From Lithospermum erythrorhizon (taxonomy: Eukaryota; Streptophyta; Magnoliopsida; Boraginales; Boraginaceae), in assembly GCA_019722365.1 (NCBI GenBank), contig JADFUC010001868.1, positions 1,240,001-1,304,000 of the forward strand: 64,000 nt of DNA. The letters run 5' to 3'. The notes under the pieces were generated by a model. That model did no database searches. It had not been told where the DNA came from and saw only the letters and a list, made by a program, of their open reading frames with translations. Every line of letters begins with the position of its first letter. The stretch's first letter is position 1. Of this stretch, positions 39,001-49,614 are shown in pieces. The position numbers and the translations under genes were made by a program.

Positions 39001-39345
39001 GTCGATGTTTGCCGATGACACCTGTTATTTGGACATGCTACAGGTTGCCCAAAGGAGGCTAAGGCTTTGAAAAGTTTTGGAGAGATATGAAGTTTGGTTA
39101 AAGGTCGGCTAGTTAGTGTTCAAAAATCGGCCATCAATTCGATCAGAGATGTAGATGGAGGTACACGGGTTGCAGGTGGTGACATTTTAGAATCTTTAGG
39201 CGCATCTCATGCTATTTTCTTATTTTCATGTAATTTTTTATTTGTTGGAAATTTGTCTTTTTATAATTGCTACGACTACATTAAAGGGTGTTATATACTC
39301 TTAAAGTTTATTATTAATATATCTTACTTTATATATTAAAAAAAA
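36080..39345 (+). mobile_element. Broken L1-type LINE retrotransposon
   Basis: The clearest part is 37346-37861, the endonuclease (EEP) domain of ORF2: IFIGDFNEVS, FPFTWCNNF, ARLDRGLAN and NNSDHLPLFV. Further on are fragments of the linker (GDRNTGYFHELS, about 38044), the reverse transcriptase (RPIALCNTVGK about 38497; FADDTCYLD about 39008) and a poly-A-like run near 39340. Frames are broken by many stops and shifts. The 36080-36700 part may contain ORF1/5' debris, but only weak signals (WNSKGIR near 36100) support that. A GGATC-rich foreign block interrupts it. Confidence 0.8.
36730..37050. repeat. GGATCGG/CCGGATC-rich block inside the LINE
   Basis: About 320 bases crowded with GGATC, CCGGATC, CGGATTG-like words and their complements. 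It has no coding sense and separates the LINE endonuclease from sequence to its left. A similar biased style (TTCGAA-rich) is seen at 3205-3510 and 24830-25110. Nature unknown. Confidence 0.5.
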
Positions 39346-39795
39346 ACATGAGCAAAATCTCAATAAACTCACAACACAAACTTGTCCTAAAATAAATTTG
39401 TATACTTAGCCTATAGCATAAATACCTCCACTTAATCCTACCCCATCCTGAGCCGAAAAAAGCAACATCAATCTTTCTTTATTATCCCAACCATCTCAAA
39501 TCAAAAGCGAATCTTAGGTGCTTACACAATTTTAATAAGCACCGTGTTTATTAATCTGTGATCGTTGAATTAATTAGTTATATGATAAATAGGTTAGAAA
39601 AATTGAGGAAAATAAGTATTTTAAATTAACTTAAAACATATAAAAAATAAATGCTTACAAAATTATTGTAAACACCAAATGAGACTCAAATCAAATGTCA
39701 ATTTATTATCATCTCCCAAAACACAACACAAAATGGGTAAATTATCCAATATCCATTATTTTACCACACATAAATTATATTCAATCCATGCTCCC

Positions 39796-39799
<4 letters not shown>
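39346..39799. other. AT-rich spacer between LINE and CHR5 fragment
   Basis: No coding signal. It may include promoter sequence copied along with the CHR5 fragment. A short AAT run lies at 39798-39825. Confidence 0.4.
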
Positions 39800-39827
<28 letters not shown>

Positions 39828-42400
39828 TAATATATCCAAAACCCATTCTCCCAGAACAACGCCGTTTCATATTATTCCTTTCACAAACCTCCCCCCTCCT
39901 CCGCCACGCGATCCTCGCAACCACCTTCCGGACTCCACGCAATTCGTTCCCAAATTATTCGCTCTTTTTTGAATAATAATAATTATTCAAATTACAAAGG
40001 TTAGAGTTTATTAATCACTTTATATATATATATATACTCTCTGTGTACCGAAAAGATTGTCCAAATTTTGAATTTTGATAGTTGATTTTGAAAAAAATGA
40101 AATTTGGTATTGTTGCTTATATTGTGTGTAATATTTGGTGAAAAATATAAATTTAAATGTAATTTATTGTTAATATGATGATTTTGATCCAAATTGAAGT
40201 TATTTGTGTTATTAAGGCTACAAAGTTTGTTAATTTGGATAATTGAGAATCGAGCTGGACAATCTTTTTGGGATGTTTGAATAATTTTAATATGTCTAGT
40301 TAGTTGTTTGTTGCTGTTGTTGATCATCATGTCGTCAATTTTGATATCAGAATCGGATTTTTTTAATGGGTTTAGGTCACGAGCAATTTGGAACACTCTA
40401 GTTGAATATATATTTGTTCATGTTTGGTTTTGAATGGATGATTCATTATTATCACTTATGGGTATATAGGGGTTTGGAAGGTGGTATTTTCTCTATGAAA
40501 AATAAGTTTCTAATTTTCAATTGCATCAAGATTCCATTGCCATATTAATTTTATTTTAGTTCGCATCATTTTCACAGTTCCTATGCTTGTTGTTCGTGAA
40601 ATATGTGTGCTTTAATGTGTTTATACTCGACTTGAACTGCGATAAGCTGTATTCCATGGATGCATGTTAATACTTTATTATAGTTTTGGAGGCAAATTCT
40701 GGCTTCATCTTAATACTTTCCATCTCGAGCAGTTCTGGTATTCTGTAGAGCTCAGTAAGGAGTTATATGTGGCTGGGGGATACCGTTCTATAAAATAGTA
40801 AATTTGGGCGGAGAGTGATGGATGAGATAAACAATGGGCCAAGTATTAGTAGAGTACATGAGGTTGTTGGAGATGAGGAAGTTGAAGCAGCTTCCAGCGA
40901 TAACGATGGTAATATGGAGTTTGGTAGTAGGGCGAATAGCTTGCATTTATCTGTTGGGACTTGGGAGAACCGTTGCAACTGGAAATATAGGTTCTAGCTT
41001 TTGGAAAGATTCTCAATCTGTACCTCTTAATGGGGTCACACAGTCAGGTCAAGAATGTAAGAGCAATTCTGAGTGTAAAATGATGAAATCCGAGGATGAT
41101 TCTGATGATGACTTTAGAGAAAAGAGGAAGGCAAGAGCAGGGAGCATCCCAGCAGATGAAGATATTATCAGTATGAGCAAAATGGTGATTATCAGAGTGA
41201 TTCATTTCATCACAGGTTACTAATAACCAGCAGTCTAAGTACCAGGCCCCAAAGAGACAAGTGCCTGCTAAAAATCTGCTTCTAAGTCAAGAGCTCCGGG
41301 GAGCTTATCAATACTATAATGATGACACCAATTTTGAAGAAGATGATGATGATGACGGTATTCGTGCTTAAAATTATTATTATTTCAGTTTAGACACTTA
41401 CTTCGATGGCATGTTAAAGCTTTAGGTTAATTATGTAAATTTGAAATTCATCATGTTGTTTTTATCATGCAGAAGAAGATTCTGATGATGTTGACTTTGA
41501 CCCAGATTATGTTGAGTTAGTCATGCAGGAAACAAAGGTTAGTTATATATGGTTCTCCCGTGTTTGTTTTCCGTTCTTTTGTTCTTGCTATGAAATATTA
41601 ACCGAAAACATTTTGCACACCCTTACGACCCTCACATGCAGGTCTTGTACTTCATTGTTTCTTTTTTCTTGTGTTATCTGAGAGATGATATGATGTGTTT
41701 TTAGTTACTTTAAATTTATGGGAAGTGATGAAAATGGGAAACAGCAAGTGATGCTGCTCATCAGATTCACTTTCTTTTTGAATAATTTTTTAATCCTTTT
41801 TCAACCCTCCCAGTAATGGCCTTGGACATAAATTATTGAGATTTACTACTCTTAATACATTGTTTTACTTAGCAAACAGTCTATTATTTGAATGTTGAAT
41901 GTTAACTTTTGAGGTGTATGCCATTGCCATGAACTCCTTCAAATACCGACAGGTTAAGGATGAGACTGAAGTGGTGGAGGTTCTGAAGGATAACGACAGT
42001 GATGAAGATGTTGAAATTTCAGACGAAGATGATGATATGTATTACAAGAAACCAAGAGGTAAGCAACCAGGTAGGAGCTCAAGAGTTGTGAAATCAGCCA
42101 GAGATATCAAGTCACTTACCTCCATGACCCAAAAAAGAGGTAGAGGAAAGGCAGTATATGAAGATGAAGAATCATCTGCGAATGACTCAGAAATTGATAG
42201 TGATGAAAGTTTCCATGGCGGGACCCGGAAACGTGTGCATCTGCGCGGACAGAATGGTACCCAATTTGCACCTGTGCGTGTATCTAGCAGAGGGGCTCGT
42301 CATGTGGAAAATGTCTTATGCAGAGAGTGAAGGGAAGTGAAGAAGAAATTGATGAAGGAAAGAAAAAGTAAAAATATCGTGAAGATCGTCTTGTTTTTGA
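39800..42400 (+). pseudogene. Decayed 5' fragment of a CHD1-type chromatin remodeller (CHR5)
   Basis: Acidic N-terminal sequence of plant CHR5/CHD1 can be followed in pieces: MDEINNGPSISRVHEVVG from 40818; IGSSFWKDSQSV near 40990 in another frame; YYQYEQNGDYQSDS near 41163; QAPKRQVPAKNLLLSQELRG near 41247 in a further frame. Smaller exons follow (EEDSDDVDFDPDYVELVMQ, about 41474), then 41953-42330 (KSARDIKSLTSMTQKRG, EDEESSANDSEIDSDESF) and MSYAESEG near 42310. Introns with GT...AG borders remain, so this is a DNA-level copy, not a retrocopy. At least four frame changes and total absence of the chromodomains, SNF2 ATPase and helicase parts show it is dead. It stops where the TRIM starts. In Arabidopsis CHR5 (At2g13370) is next to AGT1 (At2g13360, memory), and AGT1 lies 20 kb away here. 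Confidence 0.75.
40035..40285. mobile_element. MITE (Stowaway/mariner-like) in the CHR5 fragment
   Basis: Left end TACTCTCTGTGTACCGAAA followed by AGATTGTCCAAATTTTG; right end GGACAATCTTTTTGGGATG. The inner inverted match AGATTGTCC/GGACAATCT is exact. Size about 250 bp, AT-rich core. It probably lies in the leader intron of the copied gene. Confidence 0.6.
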
Positions 42401-43038
42401 AAACTTCGTCTCATAAAATTTAAGTGTTAACCCGTCTTGGCCGGAGGTAGTGCAGGATGGGTGATCATTGGGAAGTTTGTCAGTGAGCTTGCGTGAATGG
42501 AGACAAAACATCTTGAAAAGACCGTGGTGGTTTGAGACCCCGTCTAATCCGTCTATGCGTAAGCGGCCGGTGTGTGGCCGAGGCGGGGTGTTACAAATAG
42601 TATTAGAAGTCAAGCCAGATTTAAGGCTATGAGAAGCTAGAAATGCTTATGCGACTCAAAGTGCTAAGTCAGGGCCGAGAGAGACACCTCTTGAGGCGGT
42701 AGGAATGCGTCTAGAATTTCGCACGGATGATGCAGTCGCGCATATGATGTGGCTCAACGGGGCGTTGAAAATTTAAGTGGAAGCGGTTTGTAATAACCGA
42801 CCCCCAAAATTTGAATTTGATAGATTTGATTATAGCTACTTTCGTCGAAGTAAGTGTATGCTTCTTTTAAATTTCATCATAAGAGCTTGAGTGTTAAGTG
42901 GCTTGGGGTAATTCTTGAATGGGTGATCATTGGGAAGTTTTATGAGCACAGTGAAACAACGTGCTCGAAGATGCGTGGTAGTTTGTGAAGGCCAGGTCAG
43001 TAGTAATATCTGCGTCCAGTGGCAGGGACATTTTCACA
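42345..43038 (+). mobile_element. Cassandra-like TRIM with 5S-rRNA-like LTRs
   Basis: Two segments resemble the 3' half of plant 5S rRNA: 42424-42476 (GTGTTAACCCGTCTTGG ... GGATGGGTGATCATTGGGAAGT) and 42890-42939 (GTGTTAAGTGGCTTGGGG ... ATGGGTGATCATTGGGAAGT). The first LTR ends GGGTGTTACA at 42595. Just after it, AATAGTATTAGAAGTCAAGCC resembles the initiator-Met tRNA primer site (TGGTATCAGAGC). A roughly 190-bp non-coding middle leads to TGTAATAACC at 42789, the likely start of LTR 2, which ends near 43038. Size, lack of ORF and 5S domain are the marks of Cassandra. The first LTR seems truncated at its left, where the CHR5 fragment ends. Confidence 0.65.
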
Positions 43039-43039
43039 C

Positions 43040-43130
43040 ATGGTTACTAATATTCATACAACCGATTCCGAATAAGACTTGTGGTTTGATTTACTTCTTA
43101 AATACCTCACTCAAGATCCTACCGCACTTT
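43040..43130. repeat. Short dispersed repeat (SINE-like), copy A
   Basis: TATTCATACAACCGATTCCGAATAAG ... TAAATACCTCACTCAAGATCCTAC aligns with 47868-47945 and, for its first half, with 4889-4935 (CATATAGTCGATCCTACTTAATGGG). The CATATAGCCGATCCC words are typical of plant SINE 3' regions. Confidence 0.5.
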
Positions 43131-43174
43131 CATGATTTCATCACTCTACATAGAAGCATAAATCAACGATAGTT

Positions 43175-43947
43175 ATGAACATAATTATTAGGAACACTTA
43201 AAAGAACAAATGATAGTCATCATTGGGATGATTTCCGAAGAATTATCTCATCTAAAGCTTGAAATGAACAAATGATTCGTGAACAAATTTTTATCTCCAG
43301 CAAAAATTAAAATATTTATTTGACTTGGAGGTATTTTTACTTATCCATTAATATTCAAGACCTCATGAAGGTGAATAATCAAATCAGATGGCGACTTTAT
43401 ATCAAATCGAGTTCATGATAGTGAGAATCATTGCAAGTATATTAATTTGGTATGTACCCAGACGACCTTATCTGTAGCATCGAAATAGTAATTTTTTAGT
43501 GAAATAAGCCAATTTTGTCGCTTAATGAAACTTTCTAATTCTTCTGACTGCCGCAGAATAGAATGAAATAGTCGTTCAGCAACAATATTTGGGTGTGAGT
43601 ATAAACAACTCAGCCCAATTTTACGTCATTGAAAGTTGAAACTGATGTTTCATTCATTATTGCAAAATATAAATTTTTTAAACTTCATCAGACGAAGTGA
43701 ATAACGAACATCAGTACTAGCTTTCCCACTTATTTTCTCGACTATAAGCTACCTTATCTAACAAATTTTGCAAATTTTATTTGGTTGGGTAATGACTATT
43801 TTTGCTAATAAACATCCATTAAGTTGATGAATAATTTAGTGGTTCGTTCCATTTTAATATTTTGTTTGAATTTTTGTTATATATACCATGCATGGCCTAA
43901 TAGAAGTCATGCCAATAAAATCACAAAAGAAATTTGTTTAAAAAAAT
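43175..43947 (+). promoter_or_regulatory. Upstream region of dioxygenase copy 2
   Basis: Homologous to 33650-34315 upstream of copy 1, except for an extra segment at 43453-43614 and the lack of about 90 bases present in copy 1 (33930-34020). The immediate leader (TATATATACCATGCATG, about 43879) is conserved in both and may hold TATA and RY-type elements. Confidence 0.6.
43453..43614. mobile_element. Single Mutator-like TIR/MITE in the promoter of copy 2
   Basis: Contains TTTTTAGTGAAAT, GCTTAATGAAACTTTCTAATT and ATATTTGGGTGTGAGTATAA. All have close counterparts, in the same order, in the left arm of the element at 10957 (about 11045-11170). The matching place in the copy 1 promoter (about 33890) lacks it, so it is a post-duplication insertion or a copy 1 loss. 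Confidence 0.65.
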
Positions 43948-45373
43948 ATGGGTTCTTCATGTGAAAGCAACAATAACAGGATTCCAGTGATTGAATTTCA
44001 GAATAATGATCTTATACCAATTGGGAGCCATATATGGCATCAAGTGAAGGATCAAGTACATTTAGCACTAGAAAATTATGGTTGTTTTGAAGCATCATTT
44101 GATGCCATTCCTAGTGAACTCAAAAGTGCTACCTTGAGTGGAATAGAGGAGCTCTTTAATCTCCCTTTGGAGACTAAGTTGAAGAACACATCCAAGCAAC
44201 CTTATCATGGTTATATTGGCCAGCATCCAATGATGCCTCTTTATGAAAGCATGGGTTTTGATGATGCCCATATTCTTGAAAGAGTTGAAACCATTGCTCA
44301 TCAGTTCTGGCCTCAAGGAAACCCTTCTTTCTGGTAATATTACTACTCGTGAATAATATAATCCCAATTTAACTGGAACATTTGACCAGTCAACTAAAAA
44401 ACTCAATTTCTACCAGTTATCTCGTTCAAATAACGTTTCAGTGTTCACATTTCCTTTATGTTCGAGTGTTTATATGAACTATATAATGGCATGGATCTTT
44501 TTATTGAAAATGATTTTTTACTTTAAAAACGAGTTGACTATTTTGTTAAAAAAAACTTCCAGTTACTTGCACCAAATTTCAGGAGTGTAGGTGTGGTGTT
44601 TAAACAATAAGTAGCATTAATCAAAATGGCAATTAAAGATTAGTTTCAGTTTATAGAATTTTCTTGTTTTGTAGCAAGAACATACAATCCTTATCAGAGA
44701 AACTATCAGAATTAGACAAGATAATAAGGAGGATGGCTTTGGAGAGTTTGGGATTGAACAAGTACATAGATGAGCATATGGAGTCCACCAACTACCTCCT
44801 TCGAGTGATGAAGTACACTGCACCTCAAACCAACCACTCTCAACTGGGACTTTCAGCTCATACAGATAAGAACATTGTCACCATTTTATGTGGAAATCAA
44901 GTGAACGGGTTGGAAGTTGAGACAAAAGATGGGGAATGGATTGAAGTCAACCCTGAGCCTGGTCATTTCGTGGTCATAATTGGAGACCCTCTCTTAGTAA
45001 GTCTACATTAAAGGAAACTATATTATCTTGTTGAATGAGATATATATACCACCACTAAGATGGAAAACTCAGGGGAGAAACAAAACAATAGTATGATGCT
45101 TTTTTTATTTTGCAGGCATGGACAAATGGAAGGCTTCATTCTCCTAAGCATAGGGTGATGATGACTGGAAATGATGCAAGGTACTCAGCTGGATTGTTTT
45201 CGGTACCGAAAGCAGGATATGTAATAAAGGCACCAGAAGAGTTGGTAGATGAAGAACACCCTATGCTGTTTAAGCCATATGATCATGTGGAGTTCATGAA
45301 ATTCTACTATTCTGAAGTTGGCCAGAGAGCTGAATACTCTCTCAAGAACTACTGTGGTATTGATGCAGTATAA
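43948..45373 (+). CDS. AOP-type 2-oxoglutarate/Fe(II) dioxygenase, copy 2
   Basis: Exons 43948-44333, 44675-44996, 45116-45373: lengths 386, 322 and 258 nt, exactly as in copy 1 (321 aa). By eye about 33 residues differ. H191, D193, H248 and the R258/S260 pair are all kept, so it should be active. Changes cluster in the N-terminal domain (for example LKSATLSG for LTNDTLSG, QHPMMP for QYPMVP) and the last third (SPKHRV for SPNHRV, FKPYDHVEFMK for FKPFDHVEFLK), where substrate contacts could shift. Most exon 2 sequence is identical. The gene converges on FIS1, with 281 bases between the stop codons. Substrate unknown, as for copy 1. Confidence 0.92.
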
Positions 45374-45654
45374 CATACAGGCGATAGCTACTACATTTAG
45401 CTACCTATCTTGTGCATGTATTTGTGCTTCCATTTTGTGATTTTGTGTGTGAGTGATTCAGTGTTCCATATCTAAATGATATATTTGGTCAGCCAAAGTA
45501 GAAGGGAAATAAATAAAAACTCTGTACTTCGTTAAGTAGACATAGCAGTACTGAGAGTATATAATCTTCTCGTTTAAAAGTTTGAATTTCAAACACCAAT
45601 GGAATAAAAAAGTGGTTTACCGAGTTTCTTTACATGCATATTATTCATCCATGA
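45374..45654. other. Convergent 3' regions of dioxygenase copy 2 and FIS1
   Basis: Non-coding. The left part is the duplicated dioxygenase 3' flank (similarity ends about 45560); the right part is FIS1 3' UTR. Confidence 0.6.
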
Positions 45655-48271
45655 TCACTTCTTACGAGAGAGTGCTGCAGCGACACCACCAACCACTAGT
45701 CCGACAGCAGTAGCAGCAATGCCAATGCCAATTGCGCCATCTAGATTGGAGAAAGATATGAAATATATAGTATTCTCTTTTATGCAAATGAATCGAAAAT
45801 TATAGAGAGGCACTTAGGTTTAACCTTTTTTGATCTTGTCTTCGATAGTTTTCTTAAGGGTCAATGCCTGCCTCCAATCAGGTGCGATCTGCAGACATAC
45901 ACAACTAGTCTTAGACTGGTGAATATGTTAAATATTGTCATTAGATGTGTAAAAGCGAGATCGTGTTAGGATTTAAGACCCCTGTCCCGCTTCGGAGTTT
46001 CAAGCAATCAATAAAGGCGATAGAAATTTAAGTGCGGAAATAAGCGAGACACAAAAGATTTATCTGAGTTCCCCTCAATATGAAAGTGCGTCGCATTTGG
46101 CTGTGCAGAATCCACTATCACATGAGAAGATCCTTACAAGCTACTACTAAGCTATTATCTATGTTGAGTATTTTCTTATACGAGAAATATCAACCATAAA
46201 GCTACTATAAAGAACTAAAATAAACTCTCTAAGTTCTTCAGAACAAAAACTATGTTCTTGATAATATTAAAGACTTAATATTATTCTAGGATGAATTTTC
46301 TGTTCTATGTATTTGTGTGATAAATAAAACTCATGAAATCATCCCCGCATGTTATAAGTGTCTTTAGTAAGGTATGTCCTTTCTTGGGCTTCAGTCTTCA
46401 AAATTGCCAAAAGCTTTTGCCTTTTCGGACTTGCCATGAGACTACATCGAGACACAGGGAATTACCAAAGAATATACGATCCGGGGTATCTACACAGTGC
46501 CATCGAGACCCCAAGGTCTCGATGGTCTCTCGATAAAAGATGTCTTCACATGCAACAGATCGCAAACTAATAATTATGTTGGAGATTTTAGTGAATTGCG
46601 AGGTTCCTCCTCTTGTACATTAAATTATATCAAGCCAAGGGAGACATGATAATATTAGAAGCAGATAACTGAGAAAATTGTAGTTAATTTATTTGTAACA
46701 ATTTGTTACACATACCTCCAAACAACGTTCAACAAGCTGCCTGCTCCGCGCATAGTCGCCACTTCTGTAATATCCAACACCAAGAAGATAAAGCTTTTCC
46801 CTCATTTGCAAAGGGCTGCTGCTACTGCCACCCAAAGAAGCTGGAAACAATAACTTCGAAGTTAGAGAGGTTCTAATTATCGCTTTCAATTTAGGAGTAG
46901 AAAGTCAAGGAAATGTAGTGAAAATGATAAAAATGACTATTAACAAATAACAAGGAAGGATAAGGAAAGGAAGAAAGCGCAGCAATAAGGAAAAATATGA
47001 CAATGAATGAAAGAAAATGGACGCTCCTGGGGGGTTGGGGTGAGGGTGAAGCGTGTTTAGCAGGATTATCAAGGAGTTCACAGGTATTTGTTCTGTTTCC
47101 AATGATGAGAGTAATGAAAAGAGCGCACCATCAAGCATCGCTATTCCTCGCTGAATATCCTCCGGCCGTTTTGAATGGACAAGAGCCCAGGACAAACGCA
47201 TTATGCATTCACTTTTAAGTTCATCAGAGGAACCTTTCTCAGCCTCAGCAACCTCGCGTTCACAACCCTGTAAATACAATGTGGATTCATAGTATTGAAC
47301 AGTGAATATGAATGATAAAATGGGCAATCTCATGAAGGCCTACTAATGGCTTTTTATAAAGGGCCTGATTGAAGTCACCATGATTTGAAAGAATATTGGG
47401 TGTTTAACCCTTAGGCATTTTTCCTTCATTCTTATCATAGAACTGTTAAAACATCAAACCTTGGACGAGGCGAGTCGTTAACAACAAAAAGATTATCAAG
47501 TGAACTGGCATTAGTAAGTTCTCCCGTGTTAATAACAAATCATTCACAACATGTACATTAGGAATTGATCGCCTCTGGCTTCATCAAACAATAACTTATT
47601 AATTCTTCCAAACCAATCATTCAAATTTGACACTGGACACAAGACATTGATCGAAAGCTAAATCGTTGACACAGATTCAGCTACAACACTAATCCATCCT
47701 AAGACCAACAAGTGGAAACACCAGCTTCACCGCGTTAATTACACTTGTTTACCCCTTTATTCTGATTACATAATAATTATACTGCTACACTGCTTAAATA
47801 CCCCTTTAACGAACCGATGACCCAACATAGAGCTAAATGGAAAGGTCGTATTCATATAGCCGATCCCGGATAAGTCTTGGTTTGGTTAGTTTGGTCTACT
47901 ACTTTAATACCTTGATTCAAGATCCTACTAAGGTATGAATAATCAAGAATCACATGTCCAAGATGAGATTTTTATTTCAAGATTATAAAATCTACCAGAC
48001 TAACTAAATTACATAAACCCAAAACATCATTTAAAACACAGATAATGAAAATCCAACAAATAATTAAGTATGCAGATTATATACAACCAATTTAAGAAAC
48101 AAAAAATGTAATAATCTACAAAAAAATGTTTAGGTAATAATAAGAAGAAGATGAAAAAGAAGAAAGAAGGGGTCGTACAGAGACTATATCGGGTTCACAC
48201 CAAGGAATATGATCTCCACCACTGAAGAAGGAACCCACTGACTCCATCCATCTACCCATCGTTGCTTCCAT
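45655..48271 (-). CDS. FIS1A: Mitochondrial/peroxisomal fission protein FIS1
   Basis: Five exons: 48179-48271, 47129-47267, 46716-46840, 45825-45888, 45655-45740 (168 aa, phases consistent; Arabidopsis FIS1A/BIGYIN is similar in length). The N-terminal helical part has IPWCEPDIVSGCEREV. The TPR-like core has MRLSWALVHSKRPEDIQRG and REKLYLLGVGYYRSGDY. The C-terminal tail anchor (about 145-165, GIGIAATAVGLVVGGVAAAL) ends in SRKK. FIS1 is anchored in the outer mitochondrial and peroxisomal membrane facing the cytosol, where it helps recruit dynamin-related proteins for division. I cannot separate FIS1A from FIS1B with certainty. The start MEATMGRW was chosen because it gives the usual length. 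Intron 3 holds a solo LTR. Confidence 0.93.
45964..46557. mobile_element. Solo LTR (594 bp) in a FIS1 intron
   Basis: Starts TGTTAGGATT and ends CATGCAACA. The five bases GATCG stand directly before (45959-45963) and directly after (46558-46562). TG...CA ends with a 5-bp target duplication define an LTR insertion; no internal domain is present. TGTTAG/CAACA ends are typical of Ty1/copia. Confidence 0.85.
47868..47945. repeat. Short dispersed repeat (SINE-like), copy B
   Basis: CATATAGCCGATCCCGGATAAG ... TTCAAGATCCTACTAAGG matches copy A at 43040. It lies in FIS1 intron 1. Confidence 0.5.
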
Positions 48272-49609
48272 CACTATGCTTTTTATCTTCTGATGATCGA
48301 CTTGCTTTATTTGTAGCAACACATATTACTCATAAGTCATACCCAAACAACGGGATGATTAGTTAATTCGATAAATTACATGCATCTCAATATTCCATAT
48401 CCCTTAAAGCCCAACTCGATTTTTTTACATACTCCGTATATTTTTATGTACAAATTAATCGTGTAACCCATTAGTGCTCGATATTCCATTAAAAAAATTT
48501 ATTCGATACCCGCTCAGTTGATATTCGAACTGGAATCGAGTAAATAAAATTGTGTGATGCTCTAAACAATCGGTAATTACCATGCTCGATAAATTACATG
48601 CACCTCATACCATTTAAAGCTCATTCCCATCAACTCATTTGTAGTCTTTTACATATTTTAATGTACAAATAGATTTGGTAACCCATTAATCGCTTGATAC
48701 TTGACTAGAAAGTCCGATTGAATACCCGCTCAATTGATAATTGAATTGGAATTGAGTGAAAAATCGATTGATGATCTAAAGAGTTGAATAATTACCTGAT
48801 ACATGTTCAAACTTAATTTGATAACTACACTTCACGAGGCTTATAAGAGATCGTGTGGTCTAAGATATGAGTTATATAGGGCCATAAGTGAGTTACAACT
48901 TACATGCTTAAGGAAAAACTTAAGTATGGTGCTTAAGTCCATATCACATCATTAGATCAATATTTTTTAAGCATCTTTAAAAATATTCTCATCCAATGGC
49001 TATGTTAAAACAAGGACATTTTAGACATTACGCATTCTAATTAAAACATATAATTAAAAAATTATAAATATCGATTTGCTTTAGCTAATTATGTGTAGAT
49101 TTGTAGGGATTTGATTTAGGCTATCTTTCAGTTAATCATAGGATCTTTCCTTTTTAATAACTTACTTTTATTTTATCTTTTTTGAATTTCAAATTTTTCT
49201 CCCAACTAATTAATTATTTCCAAATTTTATTTTCGAATCATTTTAAGATTTAGATGGAAAATGATTTGATTTCTTTTATTTTTATTCAACTTACCATTTT
49301 TCCAATCATTCGACATTCAAAATATCTGCTAATTTTTTTATTTTTGAATTTTTATAAACAATATTTTATTTTTACTATTTTCACTCTACTTTTTTATTTC
49401 TTCATACTCTTAAGTCATTCAAGTTTAGTTTTTAACTTTTATTCAAGTCCATCGATTTAAAATAAAATTCCTTGAAGGGAAAATTCCTCAGTATAAAATA
49501 AAATTCAGCGATAGAGATACAAAATAAAATTCCTTTGAAGGGAAAAATTCCTCGGTATCGGAGTTTTATTAAATCGAAGAGGATCATTGTCCAAACTATG
49601 GATCACTAA
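48272..49609. other. FIS1 upstream region
   Basis: Starts with the FIS1 leader and promoter. From about 48370 to 48780 two imperfect repeats are present (GATAAATTACATGCA and CCCATTAATCGCTTGATACT-like words occur twice). From 48900 on it is AT-rich. At 49460-49560 AAAATAAAATTCCTTGAAGGG is duplicated. No gene is seen. Confidence 0.5.
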
Positions 49610-49614
49610 GCATT

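Noticed and set aside
42424..42939. Real 5S rRNA genes
   Set aside because: Only the 3' half is similar, with several changes. The two copies are spaced as LTRs with a PBS-like site between, which fits a TRIM.
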